Shown: piece after piece, positions 11,311 through 21,968 of the stretch
Layout of the letters: each line of letters opens with the position of its first letter
Numbering within the stretch: position 1 is the first letter of the stretch
Assembly: GCA_027943335.1 (NCBI GenBank)
Contig: BSBK01001160.1
Span: 1 to 64,000, forward strand
From: Chamaecyparis obtusa
Lineage: Eukaryota; Streptophyta; Pinopsida; Cupressales; Cupressaceae
Direction of reading: 5' to 3'
Length of the DNA stretch: 64,000 nucleotides
Program-made: the position numbers and the translations under genes
The notes under the pieces: generated by a model
Told to the model about the DNA's origin: nothing
Seen by the model: only the letters and a program-made list of their open reading frames with translations
Databases searched by the model: none

Positions 11311-11839
11311 AGATAGGAAGTGATATGTTGTAGTATGTTTGATATGATGTATATTATTTTTGAGGGAACTGTCCCAGACATATATTTTTATTCTTTTGAT
11401 GAACACTTACGGGACATTCATTGATTGATTCATTTGATGTGAGACATTCTTTTATTCTTTGGTGGGATATATATATACATATGATGCTAAGTTGGGGGGA
11501 TATGTTGTGTTATGGTTCCATTTTTTATGCAAATATATGGATGCATGATTAATGTTGCACATACATGTGGTATAGGATGTGATGGTTTCTAGATGATTTA
11601 TGATATGTTACTGACACACTTGTGATGCAGGATGCGATGTGCTTATTGATGTGTCTAGATATCTATGTGATGAGTGATTTATGAAGGTTGCAACTACTGA
11701 CGCTTTGTGGATGCGGGGTGGATATGATGTGTGTATGTGAGTGGTTAATGATGTTTACACATATGATGGATTCATTTTCAATTTATGATTCTTATGATGT
11801 TTACTTATGTATGGATGTATAATCTATTTTACCATGTCT

Positions 11840-12600
11840 TTAACAATGCAAGATAAAATGAATGCACACTAAAATGATTTAATAATCCAAGACTAAAATG
11901 AATGAAAATTAAATGATTTTAAGTAGGGAAGCTAAAATGATTTAGATAATGCAACCAAAAAGGATTTAAATGATGCAAGCTTAACTAAATGATTATAAAA
12001 TGATGCAATGAAAATATTTTAACAATGCAAGATTAACTAAAATGGCTTATTGAGGCAAGCTAAGATGATTTATTAATGCAAGACAATGAATGAACGTAAG
12101 TGATTTAAAATGACTTAAGATGAAAATAATGTAAGTTAGAATGATTTATTGATGCAAACTAAAATGATTGAAAGAATGCAACTAAAATTAATTAAATAAT
12201 GTAACTAAAATTGATTTAAATGATGCAAACTTAACTAAATGGTTTTTAAGTGATGCAATTAAATGAGAAATGATTTAAATGATGCAAGCTAAAATGATTT
12301 AATTGATGTACATGTTATTAATTGCTAACCGAAATAGACTAAGTGACTGCAAAATTATAATAAATGCAATGAGATAATAATAACAACTTAAATGAAGAAT
12401 GAATGCACCTAATGCAAATAGTGATTAATGAGCTAATTAATGGGGGGGGGTTTAAAAATCTAAAAGAATTCAATGGATGCAACCTAAACGTGATTTGTTT
12501 ATGGAAAATGCAACCTAAGATGAATGTACTTAAGATGGAATGCAAGCGAGAGTTGATGCAAATAGAAGTGAATACAAGTCAAAGATGAATATGAATGTAG
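11840..12600. repeat. Degenerate tandem repeats in the Tat-1 3' region
   Basis: The words AAAATGATTTA, AATGATGCAAGCT and AACTAAATGATT recur every 30-40 bases across about 760 bases, with drift in unit length. They lie between the end of pol and the 3' LTR. In Tat/Ogre elements this is a hypervariable zone known to generate tandem repeats and to seed satellites. No comparable array is seen in the matching part of Tat-2. Confidence 0.65.
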
Positions 12601-14084
12601 AGGATATGGTATATGCATCATATCACGACTTGATTGAACCCTCGCTATGAGAGGATAAATAGGATGGGGAAGGAAACATTTGCACCATCAAAATCCATGG
12701 GGTAGGGATCAGAACAAGATTAGTGGTTCTAGATTTGTATTAGGATGAGGGATTGTTTGTGGAGAGAGGATGGATGATGGAGATAGGTGAATAGGTAATG
12801 ATTTGGATCAATGAAGATTTGATCTGGGATTTGGATGCTTTGCGTATTTTAGGATTAATTTGGATTCATGATGTGATTCTAGCTGGGGATTGATGGGAGG
12901 AATTTTTGTTCTTGAAACTTGAGCGTGGGGTATGTCGAGATAGAATACCACCATGTAGCTTGAGAACTTAGTTTGATATAGCAATATAAGAGACTTTCTA
13001 AGGTTACTAGGAACTCAAGGCCTTATCACTAGCATTGCATAGGACTGACACAAAAAACATGCAAGGATTGCCCCAACATTACGCACGAACCCAAGAGGAG
13101 CCATGGTAGAAATGATGTTGGAGAACCCACAAACAAATGATATTTTCCCAAGTGCACCATGTAACCTAAAAGGACTAAATGTGGGATGTGCAAGGGTCAC
13201 ATCTGACTAACTCATAGGTAGAAAACAAAAAGATCAAAAGACCCTACCTCAGATTGCCCTTATTTATAGTTTACCATGATATAAAGGATCGTGGAAACCT
13301 TGAGAAGAGGAACAAGAAGAAGCCATAAAATATTATCAAGAACCAAAGAATCAATTCCAAATCAATTTGATAAATCCAAAAGATGCCCTTTTCCAAAAGA
13401 GACCGACTGACTAAAAGATAGTAGGATTAGGTTGTACATGAGGAAGGATGCATCCTTCAATGGCAAGATTGGCTGCAAATTGGGTCTTGATGGAAAAAGA
13501 TGACTTTAGATAGTCGCATAACTGAGAATTTCTTGTTGAGATACTTGTTGAGGCACAAGACTTGAGAGGGAAACACAATTGACCATGCTTGTATGAGACA
13601 GGCAAAGATATGTATAATGAGGCCTACCAATATGGTACAAGCGAGGGGTGGGGAAATGTATACATTAGGTATTTACACAAGCTTAGGAATGAGGATAGGT
13701 TACTAAGTGACAAGTATTTACAAAGCTCAAGATTAGAGGATAGAATATGCCTTATAATATATATAGGAAGCTCAGGATACTGAATAGTAATTCAACTTCT
13801 TGATGTGACAATTTGGAACACCTCAAGAATAGGGATTCATGGAAGAGGTTTTGGTGGAGAGGTATGTGCGCATTTGGTGATGGAGTAGGATTTTGATAGA
13901 TAATGATATGGTCCACTATGTATGGCGCATGTTTCCAAGTTTTCACCAACATACTTTCTCAAGGTGCTTGATTGTCAAGTTTTCACCATTGGATGATTAT
14001 TTCTCTTTACTTTTTTTATTTTTTTTATCTTTTTGATTTTTTGATATTTTTTTGTATTTTTTATATTATCAAGGTGCATGTTTA
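12601..14084. other. Tat-1 3' untranslated region
   Basis: Non-coding sequence between the integrase end and the tandem-repeat zone. The stretch 13.93-14.05 kb, with repeated 'AAGTTTTCACCA' and T-rich runs, is collinear with 57.05-57.24 kb in Tat-2, which supports common family membership. Only short overlapping frames are present. Confidence 0.5.
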
Positions 14085-14743
14085 CTAGATTTTCACCAAG
14101 ACAATGATTTTTTCAGGAGATTTTGTACTTTTTATGATTTTCTTTGATAAATAGGAGATAGCTAAAGTATAGAACCACTTCAGATGGATTATGTTGATGG
14201 GATCATTTAGGGGCTCCCCTTCAAGTGTGGACAACTGGTAAGATCCTGAGCCAAAACATGCCATGACAATATAGGGACCCAACCAAGTGGGTTCAAACTT
14301 GCCTTTCTTTTCTCGATCTGCTTTCCCTTTCTAATTTTCTTTAAGGACCATGTCCCCCACCTAGAACTGTCTTGGGTGGATCTTTTTGTTTTAGCTTCTC
14401 TTAATCCTATTTAGGTATACAGCCAGGTGATCATAAGATTGTTGCCTCTTCTCATCTAATAGGTCCAACTAGGTGAGGCATGCCACATGATAATCTTCAT
14501 TGATGATATAATTCTTCAGGGACACACATTGTGAAGGTAACTCAACTTCAATTGGTAAGATGACCTCGACACCATACACTAGAGAGTATGGGGTGCTGCT
14601 TGTGGGAGTGCAAAATGAAGTGAAGTATGCCCAGAGGGAGAGATTGAATTGGAGGTGGAAGTCTTAAATAGAATCATTGTCAACCTTTTTGAGGATATTT
14701 ATAATAGTTTGTTTGGTTTCCTTAGCTTGGCCGTAGCCTTGGG
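14085..14743 (-). pseudogene. Tat-1 integrase, C-terminal part
   Basis: Starting at the insertion point, the minus strand gives FPQGYGQAKETKQTIINILK, the segment around the catalytic Glu region of Ty3/gypsy integrases (usual form PQGNGQAE; here the Glu is replaced, as KE follows QA). Near 14280-14085 it gives GPYIV...GSGSYQLSTLEGEPL, the C-terminal GPY/F-type module. Frames shift in between. The piece continues the integrase text that stops at 29331 on the other side of the 14.6-kb insertion. Confidence 0.75.
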
Positions 14744-14748
14744 GAAAG

Positions 14749-16355
14749 TGGTGCAGGGAACCCAGGGCACCTAGGGCATTTTGAAGTGTTTAGGAAACAT
14801 CTAGGATGTTCCTTATGTTTTTTCTTTGTAATAAATGGATAGATCCTTGAGATCATCCTTCTTGTCTCTTGATCCAACTTGTGTGGTCAAGGATCCCTAA
14901 GGTACACTTATAAACCTTGGGATACCTTAGTACACTTGGATTTTAAGCCTATAGTTGATAGGTATCATTAGGTGTTTTGTGTGTTTTAGAAGTTTTAGTC
15001 ATGATTCTAATGATTCTTGATCATTTTAGGAAGATTTGATCTAGTCTAGGTTTTGAGGTCTCATTCCAAGTCATTTGGATTGCAAAATTGCAAAAATGTA
15101 AGAAATATTGTAAAAGATGTAAATGTTGCTCGAGCAACTTTTGAAAAGTTGCTCGAGAAGTTAAAATTTTGTTACCAACGGTCACAACCACTCATGGACC
15201 AGTTGGAACTTGGATTTGAATATATTTAAACATGTTCAAGCCTCTCCGAGAGATTAGACATTGTAACATGAAGTTTTGATGTAGTTTTAATAAAAACCAC
15301 CAAATTTTTTGAGCAACCATTCAATGGTACATACGTGTACAGAGTGATAAGACAAAATTAATGACATGATCTGAAGGCCCTATGAATCTATTTTTTAGAT
15401 CATTTGGATTGGATTCATTTGGATTTGAATAGAAAAATTTATAATCAAATTTGTAAGAATAGTCTAGGAAGAAACCCAATCCAGGCCCGTTGTACAAATG
15501 GAGTCCTAAATTGACATTTCACTAGTGGAATTCCACAACCACTTAGGAAATGCAAGTTAGGAATTTATTATTAATGATTCCAAAGGCTTGGGGTTAGATT
15601 TGGAGGTTTGGGGTTTTTTGCATCAAGCCCTAGGCTAAATATTCCTATGTATTTAGCCAGTCAGATGTATGAAGTTGCGTGCAGACAACTAAAATAATTG
15701 GAGGGATCTATTAGAAGGTTGATTTTAGTCATTTTTTGTTAGATTAAGGTTTCAAAAACCATGCATCAATCACATGAACCCAGCCTTGACCACTTGTGTA
15801 ATCCAAGCCTAATTTGGCCAAGTAGGTCTATGAGCATTGTGAGGGTTGAGTGCTTCTGGAGTGGAGTTGGTCCTTGTGACTTTAGGGATCTCTGAGACAT
15901 CCAAAATGGTCCTTGAATATACCATTATATTATTTAGTCCCATCCATAGTTAAAATTTGCACACCAAAAACCATTGTGAGAGACCTAGTAGGATTCATAG
16001 GTCAGGTTGAGTTTGGTTTGTTGTGGGTATTATAGGATCAATATTTTTATTGATTCTCTATTCATATAGCCTAAATAAGGCATTCCAACCTTTAGATTGG
16101 TTGATCAATGTCACTGGTGAAGATTTCCATATTTGTCTTAGAATAGGGAAAGTGTCCCTAAGTCATTATTGGTGAAGAGTTGGCATAAGACCCTTGGGTG
16201 TTGAAGTGGAGTAGGGAAGGTGTTTAGACATCTCTACTAGGTTTATATACATCATATCCCAAGGATAATTGAGTTGTATAGTGTCAAATCCAAGGTTGAT
16301 AAGTTGTGAAGGAGATACCATATCTCATTGTCATCTTTTTATGCTCTTTGCATCA
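14749..16355 (+). repeat. Chromovirus 5' LTR
   Basis: 1607 bp, TG...CA ended, repeated at 20948-20981 plus 27754-29325. It is followed after two bases by the primer site. It contains a small palindromic GTTGCTCGAGCAAC-like word near 15130. Confidence 0.9.
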
Positions 16356-16357
16356 GG

Positions 16358-16369
16358 TGGTATCATAGC
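16358..16369 (+). promoter_or_regulatory. Chromovirus primer binding site
   Basis: TGGTATCATAGC matches the initiator tRNA-Met primer site TGGTATCAGAGC with one substitution. It lies two bases after the LTR end. Confidence 0.85.
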
Positions 16370-16402
16370 ACTATGATTATTCCTTGGGAAGACACTTGAA
16401 TC

Positions 16403-17452
16403 ATGGAGGATATGGGTGAAGAAGAAATCCCCTCAAGAGTGACCAATGTTGAATTGGAAAAGATTACTAGAGAGCAAGCTGCTAGGAGCTGGAGGCTTGA
16501 GGAAAAATTGGAAAAGTTGAAGAGAAACCGAGGGAGGAGTGTTGCAGAGGAGTCAAATGAGGAAGAGGCTCCCATACATGAAAGAGGGGAGGTACCTGCT
16601 GACCAAAGACTCCTCCTAGAGGCCCTAGAAAGGGTTTGAAGAAAAGATAAGTTTGATATCCCCATGTTTCTTGGAAAAATGAATCCATAAGAATGCATGG
16701 ACTCGATTGAGGCATTACAGAATTAATTTGAATGTGAAGAGGTATCTGAGAGCCAGAAGGTGAGATTGGCTAAGTCTAAAATGAAGGGTCCAACCCTTAG
16801 TTTGTGGAACTTCTTACATAATGAAAGGGTGGAAGAAGGAAGAAATCGTATCACCACTTGGAAGAAGATCGTGATGGAGATCAAGAGACAACTTGTCCCA
16901 AAGAATTATGAAGTGTTCCTACACAAGAGACTTCAAAACCTAAGGAGAAAGGACATAGATTTTGGTACCTACATAGAGGATTTCCATAGGATGACCCTCA
17001 AAGAAAAGATACCAGAGAATGAGAAAAAAAAGATGGCTAGATACTTGAATGGTCTCAAGATTAGCATCCAGGATGAACTCAATTTGTTCAATCCTGAGAC
17101 TGTATAGAAGTTATATCAAATGAAATTGAGAGTTGAGGAGAAACAAGGAGGAAAGGAGATTAGAATAATTGGGGTAGAGGGAACAATTTCAGAGGCAGAG
17201 GTAGGTTCAATGGGAAAGGATCATTCACTAAGAACCAAGGTGAATCAAGTAGTCATGAATCATAGGGAGAGTCAAGCAGTAGAGGCTCATTCAAAGGTAG
17301 AAGGTAAAATAGAGGAGGAAGGTTTGGTGGAAGAGGACCTAGTGTCTTCACTAGAAAGTGCTTCACATGTAACTAGATTGGGCATTAGTCCTTTAGATGT
17401 CCTGAGAAGCTTGGCACAAGAAAGCAAGGAGGAGATAGAAGGGTGCAGTTGA
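16403..17452 (+). pseudogene. Chromovirus gag
   Basis: The frame opens at 16403 with an acidic, Glu/Arg-rich coiled-coil-like N-terminus. After in-frame stops (16637, and two before 16760) it resumes as the capsid-like gag domain (LWNFLHNERVEEGR... KNYEVFLHKRLQNLRR... YLNGLKISIQ). After about 17130 the reading frame shifts to an Arg/Gly-rich nucleocapsid stretch. A zinc knuckle with exact CX2CX4HX4C spacing is visible at 17359-17400 (Cys codons at 17359, 17368 and 17398, His at 17383), but two stop codons now lie within it. It would have packaged the element RNA. Confidence 0.8.
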
Positions 17453-17473
17453 CCCAAGAGGAGGACAGTCAGA

Positions 17474-18156
17474 GTGTACCACACAACCACTTCAAGGCCT
17501 ACAAGTCTAGAGAAAATGGAGTGCCTTATGATGCAAAGAACTCTCTTAAGAGTTCCTAACATCTCAGAGCCACCTCAGAGGAAGTCACTATTTAGGACAA
17601 GTTGTAGAATATACAATAAGGTATGCAAAGTAGTTTTAGATTCTAGATCAATAGATAATCTTGCCTCTAGAGAGTTGATTGATAAAATGAAACTTCAAAG
17701 AATCCCTCATCCATTTCCTCATAAAGCCTCATGGTTTTTAAAAGACAAGAAAATCTAATTTGTGAGCAAGTTTGGGTAGAGTTTATCATAGGAGAATATG
17801 TGGACAGAGTCTTTTGTAATGTCACAAAAATTGATGCATGTCACATTTTATTAGGGAGACCTTGGAAATTTTATTTCAATGCTAAATATGATGGGAGGAC
17901 CAATGTTTATACTATTTACAAGGGTGGTGTTGAAAATGTCACAAATCCACTTCCTGATGATGAGAAAGAGAAGCATGTTGTGAGTAGTGTCATGTGTGTA
18001 GGAGACAAAGAGTTCATGAAGGTCCCCAAGGATAAGGATACACCTTTATTTTCCTTGGTAATAAGACCTCAAAAGACACCCTTACAGATGTCCAAATCCA
18101 AAACCATAGAAAGAGATGTAGGTCCTAAGGAGGTCAAGGAATTGTTGGATAAATAA
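17474..18156 (+). pseudogene. Chromovirus aspartic protease
   Basis: The stretch CKVVLDSRSIDNLASRELI aligns with the active-site region of Ty3/gypsy proteases, where D-S/T-G is expected. Here the Gly codon has become Arg (DSRS), which should abolish activity. The second part (HILLGRPWKFYFNAKYDGR) is the typical LLGRPW flap-to-C-terminal signature. A frame change separates the two near 17740. The region ends at a TAA at 18154-18156 where pol would continue. Confidence 0.8.
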
Positions 18157-18268
18157 AGTGGTCTAATTGTAGGAACTACTCTAGAAACTTTGCCACCAAA
18201 AAGGGAAGTAAGACATTGTATAGACTTTATACTAGGGGCCACACTCTAAAGGGTTCATTAGGAAGAGT

Positions 18269-19489
18269 GTGAGTCCATGTGTAGTCCTTGCCGTACTTGC
18301 ACCTAAAAATGAAGGTACATGGAGGTTATGTACAGATTCTAGGGAAATAAATAGGATAACCATCAGATATAGGTTTCCAATGCCTAGAATGGAGGATCTA
18401 ATGGATTGTTTAGGGGGTGAAATTTATTACTCCAAGTTTGATATCAAAAGTGGCTATCATCAGATAAGGATAGGGAGTGGAGATGAGTGGAAGAAAACAT
18501 TCAAGACTACAGAGGGTCTTTATGAGTGGCTTGTAATTCCTTTTGGCCTATCCAATGCCCCAAGAACCTTTATGAGGCTTATGAATGAAGTCTTAAAACT
18601 TTTTCTTAACAAAATTTTTGTGGTTTACCTTGATGACATTCTAATTTTCAGCAGGGACAAGGGGGAACATTTCAAGCATTTAGACATGGTTTTGAAGAAA
18701 CTTAATGAGGAGAAGTTAAAAGTTAAATTGGAGAAGTGTGTATTCCTTCAAGAGGAACTTGTGTTCTTGGGGTTTGTGATATCAAGGAACACTCTCAAGA
18801 TGGATCTTTCCAAAGTTGAGGCCTTTCTCAATTTCCCACCTCCTACTATAGCATCTGAGGTAAAAAGTTTTCATGGTTTGTGTAGTTTCTATAGGAAGTT
18901 CATTAGAAAATTTAGTGGCACATGTACTTCTATCATTAATGCCATTAAGGGAGGAAGGAAATGCATTTTTGAGTGGACTAATGAGGCTAATGAGTCATTT
19001 GAGTTTTTAAAAAGGAAGATTGTAGAGCAACCCATCCTAGTTCTACTAAACTTTCAAAAAGTTTTCACAATGGAGTGTGATGCGAGAAACAAGGCTATTG
19101 GTCGAGTCCTAAGCCAAGAAGGGAGGCCAGTTCCCTTCTTTAGTAAGAAGTTGAATGAAGCAAAGAAAAAATATTAAACTTATGATATTGAACTATATGC
19201 TATGGTTAAATGTCTTAGAAAGTGGAGACATTACTTGTTTCCTAAGGAGTTCATTGTTTTTACTGATAACCATGCTCTTATTTTATTGGATAGGCAGGAG
19301 AATCTTCACCATAGTCATGTCAAGTGGATGGAGTTCCTACAATCCTACACTTTCACCATCAAGAAAAAGAAGGGAGACATGAATAAATTTGTTGATGCTC
19401 TTAGTAGGAGGCACTTGACCATTCAAACCATTCAATTAGAGAGTGTCGGATATCATTCCATGAAGGATATGTATGCCATAGACAATTAA
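18269..19489 (+). pseudogene. Chromovirus reverse transcriptase-RNase H
   Basis: One frame from 18269 to 19489 with a single TAA at 19175-19177. RT landmarks in order are RLCTDSREINRITI, FPMPRMEDL, FDIKSGYHQIRI, FGLSNAPRTFMRLM and the catalytic VVYLDDILIFS. The thumb and connection follow, then the RNase H stretch (MECDARNKAIG, FSKKLNEAKKKY, LYAMVKCLRKWRHYL, FTDNHAL, ADALSRR variant VDALSRR). This is the best-preserved part of the element. The first part of RT (before 18269) is separated by stops and a frameshift. Confidence 0.92.
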
Positions 19490-19559
19490 TTCGAGGAGGC
19501 TTACCAAGTTTGTACTGATATGACATAGAATTATCATACTAAATTCTCAAAGTTTATTA

Positions 19560-20460
19560 TGCAGGATGGACTACTCTTCAAGGGAAGTTTACTTTGTGTG
19601 CCAAAGGGATCCATAAGGGAGAACATCATCAAGGAAAAGCACTGTGGAAGCTTGGCATGACACTTTGGTGTGGATAAAACACTTGAACTTGTAAGGAGAT
19701 TCTACCACTGGCCCAAGTTGCAATCTGATGTTATAAAATTTGTGGAGAGTTGTTTGTTGTGTCAAAAAGCCAAATATCACACATCCAATGTAGGGTTATA
19801 TACTCCTTTATCTATTCCTTCAAAGCCTTGGGACTTGGTGATTATGGATTTTGTCTTAGGCCTACCTAGAACAAAAGATGGATTTGACAAAGTTTATATG
19901 GTAGTAGACATATTTCCAAAATGGTACACTTTATACCATGAAAGACCATCCATGATGCCTCCCATATAGCAGGTTTATTCTTCAAGGAAGTAGTTAGACT
20001 TCATGGATCTTTCTTGTCAATTGTGTCTGATAGAGATCCTAAGTTTTTGGGTCACTTTTGGAGGACACTATGGAGAAATCTTAGAAAAAATGTGTGTTTG
20101 TCCTCTACATATCACCCACATTCTAATGGTCAGACTGAAGTTATAAATAGATCACTTGGTAATTTTCTAAGATGTCTAACCCAAGAGTATGTGGCTACTT
20201 GGGATTCAATTCTAGCCCAAGAAGAGTTTTCCTATAGTGACTTTGTTAATAGGAGCACTAGTTTGACTCCTTTTTGGATTGTGTATGGTGTTCACCCTAG
20301 AAGTGTATTAGAACTCAAAGATGTCAAGGATATGGAGAAGAGAAGTGATTTGGATGAAGACTTTGCTGAGGTTATGAAGGACATCCATGAACATGTCAAA
20401 ACAAAGTTACAGCACACCACTGATTAGTACAAATAACATGCAGATAAGAAAATAAGATAT
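19560..20460 (+). pseudogene. Chromovirus integrase
   Basis: The zinc-binding part is visible as HFGVDKTLELVRRFYHWPKL followed by CLLCQKAK (HHCC arrangement). The catalytic core shows the first Asp in IMDFVLGLPR, the second in VSDRDPKFLGHFW and the Glu in HPHSNGQTEVINRSLGNFLR, so the D,D,E triad survives. A frameshift between 19969 and 20014 and other stops prevent a continuous product. The enzyme would have inserted the cDNA copy. Confidence 0.88.
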
Positions 20461-20870
20461 TTGAAATTGAAGGTGGGAGATATGGTGATGATTAATCTCA
20501 AGAAAGAAAGGCTACCTAAGGAGAAGCACACCAAGATTATGATGAAGAAACTTGGTCCTTTGAAGATCATAAAAAAGTGTGGAAAAAATGCTTATAAGAT
20601 TGCATTTCCTTCTCATATTGGTTTATCTCCTATCTTCAATATGGCTGACTTATATGCATATAAAGGTCTTGTTAGTGATGTTTGTGTTGCAGGTGATCAA
20701 GATCTTCAACATGAAAAAGAGATGAAAGACCCACCCACACTATCCATTATGAAGATTGAGTGCATCCTAAACAAGAGGGTGAGTAAACAAATAAGGAGGA
20801 CTACATTATATGAATTTATAGTCAAATAGAAACATCATCCCCTAGAAGATGCCACTTAAATGACCCATGA
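20461..20870 (+). pseudogene. Chromovirus integrase C-terminus and chromodomain
   Basis: KLKVGDMVMINLKKERLPK and KLGPLKIIKKCGKNAYKIAF are the GPY/F-like C-terminal module. From about 20755, IECILNKRVSKQIRRTTLYE followed by FIVK and, after a stop, KHHPLEDAT is a chromodomain, which defines chromoviruses and targets insertion to marked chromatin. Two stops in the chromodomain sit where Trp is conserved (20827-20829 TAG, and a TAA about 30 bases later), as expected from cytosine deamination on the other strand. Confidence 0.8.
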
Positions 20871-20947
20871 AGCTATTCAAAAGTCTAGATTAAAACTTTA
20901 AGATATTCCAACTCAAGAGACTTGAGTTCATTTTGTCTTGAGGAGTA

Positions 20948-20981
20948 TGGTGCAGGGCACCCAAACCATTTTGAAGTGTTT
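20948..20981 (+). repeat. Chromovirus 3' LTR, first fragment
   Basis: Starts TGGTGCAGGGCACCC, matching the 5' LTR start, and breaks off at 'gaagtgttt', where the inner element begins. It continues at 27754. Confidence 0.9.
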
Positions 20982-21864
20982 TGAAATGATCATAACTGGC
21001 CATTTACTAATTTTCACCAATCAATCACATGCAGATTCGAAAACCAATAGAACATGCAAATAACCGTTGAACCAATAACAATAAGCAATAGATTTATTTA
21101 TATAACCAGCAAGTATATTCTCATGACATAACTTAGAAATATGGTTTTGTATTATACAACAGAAATACAATAACCAAAAATTACTATATCCAATCTGAAA
21201 TACAAAAATAACAGTAAGATTGAATGACCAAGAACCTGGTAAAACAATGGCGAACTCTGAGTGAATCCACATTGGGATGAATCGAGTTTCCATCCAATCC
21301 ACCAAGAAATGCTGAAGGTTTCCGTCCTCAGATTTCTGATTTGATAGTTGAAGCTTCTTGAATTCTCAACGAGAGATAAAAATCCATAAACTGAAGCATG
21401 CTCAAAGATACTCCAAAACCTCCTCTTATGGCTGTAGTTGTGACCATTTAGTTTTCCCACTGTGACTCTTCATATGCCCATTTCGTCTCTTTATAATTTC
21501 ACTTTAAAATAAAATGACCATTGAGTTATAAAGTAAAATAATAAATAAGTGAGGAAATCTTCCATCATTAAAATGAGGGCCCAAATGAGCTTGGATGCCG
21601 ATGTGTGATAGCTCATCATAAATTGCTCGATGAGACACTCCAAGTCCACTACTAAAAATCTAAGAATTTTGAACCCCTGCTGACTTACTATAAATAGTAA
21701 GTACCCTAGAAACCTACGAAAACTGCTCTGATTGGCCTGGAACTAAAACCACCTTGGCCAATCATCTCCTAGAGCACTTCCACACCACTATTACCCCTTC
21801 AGACCAAGGTAAAATGGCTAACACACTGACACCATATAAGATACCCCAAAAAGGGGACATTACA
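20982..21864 (-). repeat. 3' LTR of the PDS5-carrying element
   Basis: 883 bp, TG...CA ended. It matches 26868-27753 throughout, including the terminal 'ccccaaaaaggggacattaca' core, and adjoins the left TSD. Confidence 0.9.
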
Positions 21865-21968
21865 ATCATCCATTCTCGGAGATTGCTTGCCCTCAAGCAA
21901 TCAGTATTAGTATGCTGAGAAATACCTAGATCCCAAAGTAATCTCAGGGGAGCTGCTCCACTGACCTG

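Noticed and set aside
16358..16369. tRNA-Met gene fragments at primer-site motifs (also 26853, 37766, 63644)
   Set aside because: Each is a 12-14-base match directly after an LTR, with no cloverleaf around it.
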